A DNA stretch of 64,000 bases from the NCBI RefSeq assembly GCF_030814315.1, contig NZ_JAUSUV010000009.1, positions 88,129 to 152,128 of the forward strand, read 5' to 3'. The DNA is from Croceifilum oryzae (lineage in GTDB: Bacteria > Bacillota > Bacilli > Thermoactinomycetales > Thermoactinomycetaceae). Below are positions 44,869 to 51,962 of the stretch, in pieces. The notes below the pieces were generated by a model, which worked only from the letters and a program-made list of their open reading frames with translations, was not told where the DNA came from and searched no databases. The translations under genes were made by a program, and so were the position numbers. The first letter of the stretch is position 1. Each line of letters starts with the position of its first letter.

Positions 44869-45861
44869 TTACTCACCTCCCTTCAATCTCACTTCAACCC
44901 GGTCTCCTACTAGCACAGGCTGTAATTGCTCAAAACTAGGCTTGTCTAGCTTCTTCCATTCATCCCACCAGCTACAAAGTACATCAGCATGTGATTGATC
45001 CGTTATAAGCCACTTTTTAGGCTCGCGTCCGGAGACAAGGGCAAATCCAGTCAGACTGCTATAACCAATCCAGTAGCCCGTTTCAGGGTGAAAAGCACTC
45101 GTAAGTCCTTCGGGATTTATTCCTAGGAGGTACGGACGAATCTCTTCGCCTGTTTCTTCAAAAGTTGATGATTCCGATTGTGTCACAGCGAATTTGTCTA
45201 ACCACTCTTTATCTGGATTACTCTTCATCCACATAGAGCTTGCCCAGATTGCTTCCTCTCCCTCTTTAATCAATTCTGCTTGCATCTGATACCCTGCTGT
45301 TAAATCTTGCATCGGCTCTGTGGACATCATAATATACCCTTCATCTGAAACGGATTCTCCTTGCAAAACTCCATTTACTTTTCGCAGACAGACTGTAACG
45401 ATACAGCGAGCGATTGGCAGAACTTGAAATGGTATGACGATAAGTCCCCCTTCTTGTAACTGATCACTCCAAGCAACAGGAAAGCTTTCCGGGGTTGTCC
45501 AGGCTATAATTCGGTCGTATGGCTTTCCAGATTCAAACCCTTTTCGACCATCGCGGGTTGCATGGAAGATATGATTGAGTTCCTTGTTCTCGCACAACTC
45601 TCTTGCTCGACTCGTTAAATGAGGTTCAATGTCAATGGACACAACCGAACCAGTTGCACCTACTAACGTAGCCAGAAGTGCCCCACTAAATCCTGAGCCT
45701 GTCCCAATCTCCATCACATGCTGTCCTGCTTTAACATCTAACATCTCCAGTCCGTTCTGAATCGCTCCACTTGCGGTGCTTTGAGTAATCATTTTGCCAT
45801 CTTCTTTTACTACGAAGTAGTCGTAGTCTACTTGTTGCAATACTTGATCTACTCTTGTCAT
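44869..45861 (-). CDS. lasM: PIMT-like O-methyltransferase of the lasso cluster
   Basis: A 330-residue protein. Residues about 20-200 resemble protein L-isoaspartyl O-methyltransferase: the SAM motif HVMEIGTGSGFSGALLATLV near residue 48, VVSIDIEP near 74, and the PIMT-type substrate region KMITQSTASGAIQNGL near 23. The remaining C-terminal 120 residues form an extra domain not found in the repair enzyme. Homologues in lasso clusters methylate a ring Asp, which then cyclises to an aspartimide (lihuanodin, cellulonodin-2). It is the first gene of the - strand cluster and overlaps the precursor's ribosome site. Confidence 0.88.
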   Translation of the reverse strand: MTRVDQVLQQVDYDYFVVKEDGKMITQSTASGAIQNGLEMLDVKAGQHVMEIGTGSGFSGALLATLVGATGSVVSIDIEPHLTSRARELCENKELNHIFHATRDGRKGFESGKPYDRIIAWTTPESFPVAWSDQLQEGGLIVIPFQVLPIARCIVTVCLRKVNGVLQGESVSDEGYIMMSTEPMQDLTAGYQMQAELIKEGEEAIWASSMWMKSNPDKEWLDKFAVTQSESSTFEETGEEIRPYLLGINPEGLTSAFHPETGYWIGYSSLTGFALVSGREPKKWLITDQSHADVLCSWWDEWKKLDKPSFEQLQPVLVGDRVEVRLKGGE

Positions 45862-46123
45862 CCCAATCCTCCAAACTCCCTATTAGCATTTTTTATAACA
45901 CTGGCATTTATCTTCATTTCCTGTCTTAATTATAAGTCAATTCTAAAATTTAATTCAATAATTTTCTTGTTTAACCTTACCTATGGATATTTTCTATTTA
46001 TGTTCTATAAATCGCTCAAATCATATCTAATAAAAAAATTATTCATTTCTTAGAATGAACAATTTGATTTTTCTAAATAGATTTGTAAAATGGTACTAGG
46101 ACAACCTCGAATGGAGTGATTTT

Positions 46124-47503
46124 ATGTCGGTTAAAGTAGAAGGGCATTTGATTCAATTAGAAGACGACATCATTCGGTACGTGTTAAAGCGGCGACGAGT
46201 TAGAGAGTTAGATATGAAAATGGATGATCTATTTGACCATACGATTTCAAAGGGTTCCATAAGCAATATAGAGAAAGCAAGAGGAAAAGTGAGTGCGAAA
46301 ACACTTGAGATCTATCTGGAAAAGCTGGGCTTAAAAGAATCAGATGTACTCGAATTAGCAGAGAAGGCAAGGGCTGAAATAAAGGAGGTTTATTATCAAC
46401 TGGAAGCGATTGAAACCATTATCGAGTTTGGTGACTTGAAATCCGCAAAAGAACAGTTAGATAAAATGGATTTCGAAGAATATCATCCACTTACTCCTTT
46501 TACTTTATATCTACGTGGACGGATTTTTTATGAGGAGAGAAAGTTAGAGCGCGCTGAAAAACAGTTGGAATTGGCAATCAAACTATGTACAGAGCGATAT
46601 AACTTGAATCCAAAAGATAATATTATTGCTTCTTGCTTCTCTGAATTGTCAAAATGTAGATATGTAAATGGAGATTTACATCAGGCGATTAAATACGTCA
46701 ATGATGGTCTAGAGACCTATGATGCAAATAAGAAAGGAGAAGGGGTCAAATATCAGCTACTAGGGAATAAGGTAATGTATCTGCTGAAATTGTCACGTAA
46801 TGATGAAGCCTCAAAGATATTGGATACAATCTGGTCCGAAGTATCTAATTTAGACCAGAACTATGGTGACTATCCAATACTAAACATTTATAAATTTAGA
46901 TCCACCATCTTACGGAATCAAAATTTATTCACAGATGCTCTCCAATGTTGTGATCGAGGACTACAGATCGCTCGGACTCATCGTAATCAAAAAAATCATT
47001 ATCTCGACTTTCTTATTATTTCAGGTAGTATTTTCTTGTTACAGAAGGATTTTACGAAAGCATTTGATCGATTTATGCTAGTCCTTAATTCAGACAAGGA
47101 ATTCAAGTCTCCACGTAGACATATTGATTCTCATACCTATCTCGGCATTTTCTACATTGCTCATCAAGACTGGGAAAAAGCAACCAAACATCTAGAGGAA
47201 GCCCTCCAGATCGGAAGAAAACATACAGATGCATTTCGCATGGCAAAAACTCTAATTGTGAGAGGGAATGTCCACTATTATCAAGGTCAATTTATGGAAG
47301 CTCTCGTATATTATAAAGAAGCGTCTCGAATCGCTGAAGAACATGGATATAAGCAACGTCAATATACAGCCTTATTGAAATCGGCGGATTGTTTTGATAA
47401 TATGAAAGAAGAAATTGAGCTAGGATATTATTTGATACGTTTGTACCGTCTTCAAAAAGAACTTAATATTCGGAGCGAGGAGGAAGTTTATGAAGTCCTT
47501 TAG
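46124..47503 (+). CDS. HTH-TPR regulator, RRNPP-like (Rap/NprR/PlcR superfamily layout)
   Basis: A 459-residue, helix-rich protein. Residues about 12-80 look like a divergent helix-turn-helix (ending KGSISNIEKARGKVSAKTLE). From about 85 to the end there are TPR-type repeats, for example TPFTLYLRGRIFYEERKLE, SCFSELSKCRYVNGDLHQA, HTYLGIFYIAHQDWEKATKH and TLIVRGNVHYYQGQFMEALV. This is the layout of RRNPP regulators whose activity is set by short exported peptides. Its last 14 bases overlap the first of two tandem micro-ORFs. It is divergent from the lasso methyltransferase gene across 262 AT-rich bases, so it may control that cluster; this is inference. TGGAGTGATTTT precedes the ATG. Confidence 0.85.
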   Translation: MSVKVEGHLIQLEDDIIRYVLKRRRVRELDMKMDDLFDHTISKGSISNIEKARGKVSAKTLEIYLEKLGLKESDVLELAEKARAEIKEVYYQLEAIETIIEFGDLKSAKEQLDKMDFEEYHPLTPFTLYLRGRIFYEERKLERAEKQLELAIKLCTERYNLNPKDNIIASCFSELSKCRYVNGDLHQAIKYVNDGLETYDANKKGEGVKYQLLGNKVMYLLKLSRNDEASKILDTIWSEVSNLDQNYGDYPILNIYKFRSTILRNQNLFTDALQCCDRGLQIARTHRNQKNHYLDFLIISGSIFLLQKDFTKAFDRFMLVLNSDKEFKSPRRHIDSHTYLGIFYIAHQDWEKATKHLEEALQIGRKHTDAFRMAKTLIVRGNVHYYQGQFMEALVYYKEASRIAEEHGYKQRQYTALLKSADCFDNMKEEIELGYYLIRLYRLQKELNIRSEEEVYEVL

Positions 47504-47555
47504 TACTAACACCCATTCATTTTTGTTGATTGGTGATGATGATGATACTGAGTAG
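47490..47555 (+). CDS. Micro-peptide 1 with poly-Asp tail
   Basis: A 21-codon ORF (MKSFSTNTHSFLLIGDDDDTE) beginning 14 bases before the stop codon of the TPR regulator gene. The regulator's own 3' end, GAGGAGGAAGTTT, provides an excellent ribosome site. It shares MKSFS-N-F-L-G-DDDD with the second peptide 55 bases on, including the identical ribosome site. It lacks a classical signal peptide. Position suggests the cognate signalling peptide of the regulator, but no such sequence family is known to me, and a small RiPP precursor is another possibility. Confidence 0.72.
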   Translation: MKSFSTNTHSFLLIGDDDDTE

Positions 47556-47610
47556 TTTAGCAACTATCGCTTCTTCTAAAGAGAGAAATATCAAATTGAG
47601 GAGGAAGTTT

Positions 47611-47679
47611 ATGAAGTCCTTTAGTGCTAACGTCCCTGCCTTTTTATCGGTTGGCGATGACGACGATGATGATGAGTAA
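47611..47679 (+). CDS. Micro-peptide 2 with poly-Asp tail
   Basis: A 22-codon ORF encoding MKSFSANVPA then FLSVGDDDDDDE. It is a diverged duplicate of the preceding micro-peptide: 28 identical bases cover the ribosome site and first five codons (GAGGAGGAAGTTTATGAAGT and onward), after which the sequences differ in THS/VPA and FLLI/FLSV while keeping Gly and the Asp run. The pattern of conserved ends and a variable middle suggests selection on the peptide. It ends 53 bases before a strong terminator that closes the regulator-peptide transcript. Confidence 0.72.
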   Translation: MKSFSANVPAFLSVGDDDDDDE

Positions 47680-47731
47680 CAGCGATTATTGGAAAAATCG
47701 TCTGTTAATACCTACAAATCCTGTATTAGTG

Positions 47732-47764
47732 AGAAGGTGCTACCCCTAGAGAGTAGCACCTTTG
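47732..47764 (+). terminator. Terminator of the regulator-peptide unit
   Basis: AAGGTGCTAC and GTAGCACCTT form a 10-bp perfect stem with a CCCTAGAGA loop and a short T tract. Nearly the same sequence, with about 20 flanking bases, recurs at 48827-48880. Confidence 0.88.
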
Positions 47765-47811
47765 CCATGTCATCTTCATAACAGATATTTCTTATAATTA
47801 AGGAGGAAAAT

Positions 47812-48120
47812 ATGCGAAAGTGTGATGTGAAACTTGTAGAAGATCATGACGGCGAGTTTTGGAAAGCAAAGATTAAAGTGGATGGAGTTATCAAACGAAC
47901 GTTGTATATGGGCAATAAATATATTATCAAGCCTCGCAATCCCCTCACCAAACGGAATAGGGATCGGATTGTAACCATCCGAAAATTTGTTCCTGATAAT
48001 TATGACAAAAATATTCAAGCATATGTATCGGTAAAGTTTCTTGATAATAATTCTGTAGGCAGAGCAAAATTTTGTGAACTTGAAGAAATTGCACCAAATA
48101 GCACATCAGACATTGATTGA
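47812..48120 (+). CDS. Small basic protein of unknown function
   Basis: A 102-residue, Lys/Arg-rich protein (early part MRKCDVKLVEDHDGEFWKAK) with alternating hydrophobic residues suggesting a small beta-barrel or RNA/DNA-binding fold, and an acidic, Ser-rich C-terminus. I do not recognise the family. TAAGGAGGAAAAT precedes the ATG, which strongly supports translation. It lies alone between the micro-peptide terminator and a convergent gene, and may belong with the lasso/peptide region. Confidence 0.65.
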   Translation: MRKCDVKLVEDHDGEFWKAKIKVDGVIKRTLYMGNKYIIKPRNPLTKRNRDRIVTIRKFVPDNYDKNIQAYVSVKFLDNNSVGRAKFCELEEIAPNSTSDID

Positions 48121-48226
48121 ATTGGGATAGTTTAAGGTAGTCCACTTTGGGTTCTGGGACATGCTATCTCTTGTACTTCTCATTTATATCAATCGGTACC
48201 AAACCCTCATTTTTATCATAGAAAAA

Positions 48227-48269
48227 AGCATCTCTGGTGTTAGATTCCGTACCTAACACCAGAGATGCA
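48227..48269 (-). terminator. Strong terminator of the 48278-48787 gene
   Basis: GCATCTCTGGTGTTAG and CTAACACCAGAGATGC form a 16-bp perfect stem; TTTTTTC follows on the - strand. Confidence 0.92.
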
Positions 48270-48277
48270 CTTCACCC

Positions 48278-48787
48278 TCACATTGCACTTTCTAACACGT
48301 TTGTCTTCTTATGCACTTCCTCTAATGCAGTCTGCAAGTCATTGATATCTAAGTGGCGAATTTGATAACTCTCTTGGTTAAAACGCACTTCTACCGAGTC
48401 GACGATCTTATGAGTGCTCCATAGCCATTTTATATTCTCTTCTAGATCGTGGATACAACTAGTAAAGTTATACCCGTGGTAATGAACTCCTACTGTTGGA
48501 TGACTGGTCTCATGCAGTATTTTGACATAGAAGTCAACCGCTCTCGGTGGGTAGCCTAATTCTAAACCCAGTAATCGATGTTGCTCCGAATCGGTGGAAT
48601 GAAGATACTGACTTAGGAATCGCTCTTTTTGACCTTCAGACTGAAAAAACATCCAGAAATTCTCACACTCATTCCATGCTGGGTGTTTTTTCAATGCTGG
48701 AATGAGCTCTGATTGAGAAAGCATGTCCAAATTTTCATAAGCTGAGGGCTTCACACCTTCCAGGAAGGCTTCATAGGAAGACACCAT
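48278..48787 (-). CDS. Hypothetical protein, 169 residues
   Basis: A soluble, mixed alpha/beta protein with no signal or membrane segment. Notable stretches are HPAWNECENFWMFFQSEGQK and GVHYHGYNFTSCIHDLEENI; several His, Trp and Cys residues are present but no motif that I can place. The ATG at 48787 is favoured by AGGAGTGG upstream; the frame extends to 48808. It is a single-gene unit with its own terminator. Confidence 0.65.
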   Translation of the reverse strand: MVSSYEAFLEGVKPSAYENLDMLSQSELIPALKKHPAWNECENFWMFFQSEGQKERFLSQYLHSTDSEQHRLLGLELGYPPRAVDFYVKILHETSHPTVGVHYHGYNFTSCIHDLEENIKWLWSTHKIVDSVEVRFNQESYQIRHLDINDLQTALEEVHKKTNVLESAM

Positions 48788-48826
48788 TATGACCACTCCT
48801 AGGATCATTTTACAGAATAGTATAAC

Positions 48827-48858
48827 AAAAAGTGCTACCCGTAGAGAGTAGCACCTTT
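48827..48858 (-). terminator. Second copy of the GTGCTACC hairpin, terminator of the 48884 gene
   Basis: GTGCTACCC and GGTGCTAC-type arms around CGTAGAGA form the same hairpin as at 47732-47764. On the - strand it is followed by TTTTTGTTAT, so it ends the 48884-49513 gene. The flank GCACCTTTG-TATGTCATT is shared too. Confidence 0.82.
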
Positions 48859-48883
48859 GCTATGTCATTCTCATCATCCCTAT

Positions 48884-49513
48884 TTAAAATCTCTCAGGAA
48901 ATTGCTTCTCAATGGCTTTTGTCATTTGATCCGCCATCATTAATGCTTCGTGTTCGATTTGATCATACAATTGGATACCGCCTTGATAATCCTTATTTAG
49001 AATCGATTCAGCTTCTGCTTTCGTTAAAGAGAGATGTCTGTAGAACATTTTTTGAAATTCTTTTTTCGGTAAATATGGGAGGGCTTTCGTTAAAAACTTA
49101 ATAATGTCGTCTGCATTGGCATACCATTTTCGTTCGGCTATGGCTACATCTAACTTATCTCCTGCTTTTGCTGCTCTAACCAAATCTGCGGCAATGACCA
49201 AATGGTCTTTTATCAATTCGCTAAATTTTCTTGCCACTCTGTCGCCGTATAAGGATTCTAACGCATTCCCCATATCTTGAGCATTTCTAAGAAGTCGTGC
49301 GAGAACAAATTTCGTATCGGGTAAATTAAGCAGAATACTAATGATAGCCATTCTGGTCCAAACAACATGTTGCGCCCATAGGGTACGCATGCCATTGCTT
49401 AGATTGATTCGATTCTGATGATCCCTTATGGGAACATGTTCGTATTCATATACTTCTTTACCTTCATAATGAGGATCGTAAGGAAAATGATTGGGTTGCC
49501 AATAATGGTACAT
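48884..49513 (-). CDS. Conserved helical protein of unknown function
   Basis: A 209-residue, mostly helical protein. Recognisable family blocks are MRTLWAQHVVWTRMAIISIL near residue 42, LPDTKFVLARLLRNAQDMG, LVRAAKAGDKLDVAIAERKW and LSLTKAEAES. Similar proteins in Bacillus are often given unrelated names (acetylglutamate kinase, glycosyltransferase) without evidence. The N-terminal 35 residues are Tyr/His/Pro-rich, reminiscent of spore-coat proteins. No function can be stated. GGAAGGATGG precedes the ATG. Confidence 0.72.
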   Translation of the reverse strand: MYHYWQPNHFPYDPHYEGKEVYEYEHVPIRDHQNRINLSNGMRTLWAQHVVWTRMAIISILLNLPDTKFVLARLLRNAQDMGNALESLYGDRVARKFSELIKDHLVIAADLVRAAKAGDKLDVAIAERKWYANADDIIKFLTKALPYLPKKEFQKMFYRHLSLTKAEAESILNKDYQGGIQLYDQIEHEALMMADQMTKAIEKQFPERF

Positions 49514-49619
49514 AACATAACCATCCTTCCACTTCGTTATATATCACAATATGACAGACACCAGTCTAGAGTTCGGGCGCTCTCTTTTCGTAGAAGAACT
49601 GTTGAAATCAGGACTGCGT

Positions 49620-50465
49620 TTAAGAAAGAAATTCTTGTTCGTAAATCGTCTGAACCCTTTCCAAAACTTCCCTCGCTTGGTCACTAAACTTTAATCCCGT
49701 AACCCGACCTTTTAGTAGAAAAACGCCCGTCTCGTTACGATGCTTTCCCAGTGCCCCTTCATATAATTGGCCCGCACCATGAGTAGGAGGTGAGTAAAAG
49801 AACTTCATTAATGCTTCAATGAAGATAGGCAATCCGGATTTTCTTCCTTTTCGTAATGTATTATTGCCTCCTGGGTCCACACTGCGAATTTGGATGCCGT
49901 CCTTGGCAAGTTGTGGTGCGATGGCCCCTGTCCATAATGAGAGTGCCAGCTTGGATGTGGCGTAAGGACCGAGCAGTTTCCGAAACGTTCTAGGGCGCTC
50001 TAGTGTTTCGATCGTAAACTCCTTCGCAAATTGTATCGCGGCAGAAGAAGTATTAATCACCGTTTTGAAGTGACCGTTTTGTAAAAGTCCCTTTAATTCC
50101 ATCACGATGATGTATGGAACGACTGCCATCAGCTCATAATGGCTTTCGCGCCCTTGTTTAGAATAGCTTAGTTCATTGAAGCTCCTACCGGCGTTGTTAA
50201 ACAAAATATCGATTCGTTGCTCCGTCCCTTTAATCTCTTCTAGCACTCTCCTCAAGCTGACATAATCAGCAAGGTCCTTCGTTTTATAGATTCGAAGTGA
50301 TCCGTTTTTGATCTCTTTTTGGATTTCCACATCTGCTGAGAAGTCGGAACGGTTTAAAGCTACCACCTGCCAGTTTTCCGACAATAATTTCCGAGTTAAT
50401 TCCAATCCAATTCCGGCGTTTGCACCCGTAATGAGTGCAATATTTTCGTGCTGACTTGTTCTCAT
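49620..50465 (-). CDS. Short-chain dehydrogenase/reductase
   Basis: A 281-residue classical SDR-type oxidoreductase. The cofactor motif is ITGANAGIGLELTRKLL at the N-terminus, NNAGRSF marks the central fold, and the active-site Tyr and Lys are in GPYATSKLALS (about residues 169-179), with Ser in VINTSSAAIQ. The substrate is unknown. It is divergent from a MerR-type regulator gene, with shared dyads between them, so its expression is probably controlled by that regulator. AAGGAGGAATTAGG precedes the ATG. Confidence 0.88.
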   Translation of the reverse strand: MRTSQHENIALITGANAGIGLELTRKLLSENWQVVALNRSDFSADVEIQKEIKNGSLRIYKTKDLADYVSLRRVLEEIKGTEQRIDILFNNAGRSFNELSYSKQGRESHYELMAVVPYIIVMELKGLLQNGHFKTVINTSSAAIQFAKEFTIETLERPRTFRKLLGPYATSKLALSLWTGAIAPQLAKDGIQIRSVDPGGNNTLRKGRKSGLPIFIEALMKFFYSPPTHGAGQLYEGALGKHRNETGVFLLKGRVTGLKFSDQAREVLERVQTIYEQEFLS

Positions 50466-50492
50466 CCTAATTCCTCCTTGTTATGTGCACAG

Positions 50493-50588
50493 TGTATAAC
50501 TTGGAGTCAACTTCAAGTCAAGATGGGAAAACACACATTTTTTCTAAAGAGAAAGGATTGACTTGGAGCCAACTCCAAGATGTATAAT
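50493..50588. promoter_or_regulatory. Divergent MerR-type promoters and operators
   Basis: Two related dyads, CTTGGAGTCAACTTCAAG (50500-50517) and CTTGGAGCCAACTCCAAG (50562-50579), lie between the divergent genes. The second falls between TTGACT (50558) and TATAAT (50583), a 19-bp spacer typical of MerR-activated promoters, reading towards the regulator gene. On the - strand TTGACT and TATACA, spaced 17 bp, flank the first dyad and read towards the SDR gene. Confidence 0.85.
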
Positions 50589-50617
50589 GCACAAAAACAA
50601 GGCTTCGGAGGAACAGA

Positions 50618-50995
50618 ATGATGACGACAGAGTCTACTTTTACGATCAAGCAAACCGCTGATCAGACGGGCGTTTCGAAGGATACGATTCGTTATTATGA
50701 AAAGATCGCATTATTGCCTCGTGCAGATCGACAGGATAACGGACATCGCATCTATCGGCAAAAGGACATTGATACGATCCAGTTAATTACCTGCATGAAA
50801 AAAACAGGGATGTCACTAGAGGAAATGCGGCCGTTTTTAGCAGTTCCCACCGATACGGATCCAGCAGAATTTCCGGAGTTAGTGGAGAGCTTAAAAAGCC
50901 ACAGGGAGAATGTCATTAGCCAAATTTCCTCGTTGCAAAAAGTGGTTGATTTTATCGACATGAAGTTAGAGAAAGGAAAATATCGCCTAGACTGA
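50618..50995 (+). CDS. MerR-family transcriptional regulator
   Basis: A 125-residue MerR protein. The N-terminal winged helix is FTIKQTADQTGVSKDTIRYY (residues about 8-27) with LLPRADRQDNGHRIY following, and the C-terminal half is a coiled-coil dimerisation helix. No Cys-rich metal site is present, so an organic ligand or drug signal is more likely. It resembles YfmP/AdhR-type regulators. CGGAGGAACAG precedes the first of two ATG codons. It probably controls itself and the SDR gene through the dyads upstream. Confidence 0.9.
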   Translation: MMTTESTFTIKQTADQTGVSKDTIRYYEKIALLPRADRQDNGHRIYRQKDIDTIQLITCMKKTGMSLEEMRPFLAVPTDTDPAEFPELVESLKSHRENVISQISSLQKVVDFIDMKLEKGKYRLD

Positions 50996-51274
50996 TCAGA
51001 TCAAGACTAGAATGGTGTGTCGGAGAAAAATCGGAAAAGAACATAACGAATCCCCCTCGTTGAGATAAAGTTATATTTAAGTTCATAAACATCATATTTT
51101 AAAAGCAGGATATTCCGCCTCACATGTAGCAATTATTATTTAGAGAGTAAAAATATTTACATGAGAGGCGGTATTTGCAATGAAATAAACAAACTTTTAA
51201 TTCGCAACAACCTTCAAACAAAAGACCATATTCTTAGAGAGGCTCATAGGAGCGATCCCATAGGAGGAATTTCA

Positions 51275-51766
51275 ATGAAGCGCACGATTCAATTTTTATC
51301 TATGTTCGTTTTAGTAGGATCTTTGATTTTTGGTGGAGTATCGAATGCTACACATGTAGCGAATGCAAGTTCAACCTATAAGGTAGAAACAGGAACCTTA
51401 GAAATTACGGTGTTCGGCAAAGATTGGAGATACTCACCTAGTGATCCTTCGGGTTTTGAGTATTTTCTAACCAAGTTGTCGAATGTGGAATTTACGATTT
51501 ATAAGGACGGGAAAGAGTATACAAAGCAAAGAACAAATCAAGATGGAAAAATGAATCTTCAACTTCCTGTTGGTTCTTACAAGTTTACCCAAACAACTGC
51601 CTATCCAAATTATCCAAAATACCCTCCATATCCAGAGTTTCCATTTGCAACCTTTTTCCCTGATAAAAGCGAGTTCTCCGTCAGGATCGATAAGGGAAGA
51701 GTAGCCAGCTATAAAGTGTACAATGAGCCTATCTCATCGGAGATATATGGGATTAATCCATGGTAA
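51275..51766 (+). CDS. Small secreted protein with prealbumin-like (Cna_B/SpaA-type) fold
   Basis: A 163-residue protein with a signal peptide (residues 1 to about 30, ending near THVANAS). The mature part shows the pattern of a transthyretin-like/SpaA domain: VETGTLEITVFGKDW, VEFTIYKDGKEYTKQRTNQD, GKMNLQLPVGSYKFTQT, with a Tyr/Pro-rich insert (YPNYPKYPPYPEFP, about residues 111-125). No LPxTG anchor or membrane anchor is visible. The ATG at 51275 is set by AGGAGGAATTTCA; the upstream frame to 51161 is not needed. Function unknown. Confidence 0.72.
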   Translation: MKRTIQFLSMFVLVGSLIFGGVSNATHVANASSTYKVETGTLEITVFGKDWRYSPSDPSGFEYFLTKLSNVEFTIYKDGKEYTKQRTNQDGKMNLQLPVGSYKFTQTTAYPNYPKYPPYPEFPFATFFPDKSEFSVRIDKGRVASYKVYNEPISSEIYGINPW

Positions 51767-51792
51767 TCCCTAAAATGCATCTCAATTAGAAC

Positions 51793-51847
51793 AAAAAACA
51801 GACTCATCTAGAGAAGCTTCTATTCTCTCTAGATGAGTCTGTTTTTT
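51793..51847 (+). terminator. Very strong bidirectional terminator
   Basis: AAAAAACAGACTCATCTAGA and TCTAGATGAGTCTGTTTTTT pair over more than 20 bp around a short loop, just after the secreted protein gene. Confidence 0.95.
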
Positions 51848-51962
51848 GTTTAAGGTACCTTTACATGTTACATAATAAAATCTTTATCTGAAATTGATAT
51901 GATCTTTATCTCATCTTTGTTTCTCTGGCTTATAATCTCCTAGATTTAAGGAGTGATTTTAT

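Noticed and set aside
44869..45861. Housekeeping isoaspartyl repair methyltransferase (pcm)
   Set aside because: It has an extra 120-residue C-terminal domain and is coupled to the lasso precursor gene.
47490..47679. Micro-ORFs as a frameshifted tail of the TPR regulator
   Set aside because: Both have their own ATG, strong ribosome sites and similar complete sequences, whereas the regulator ends naturally.
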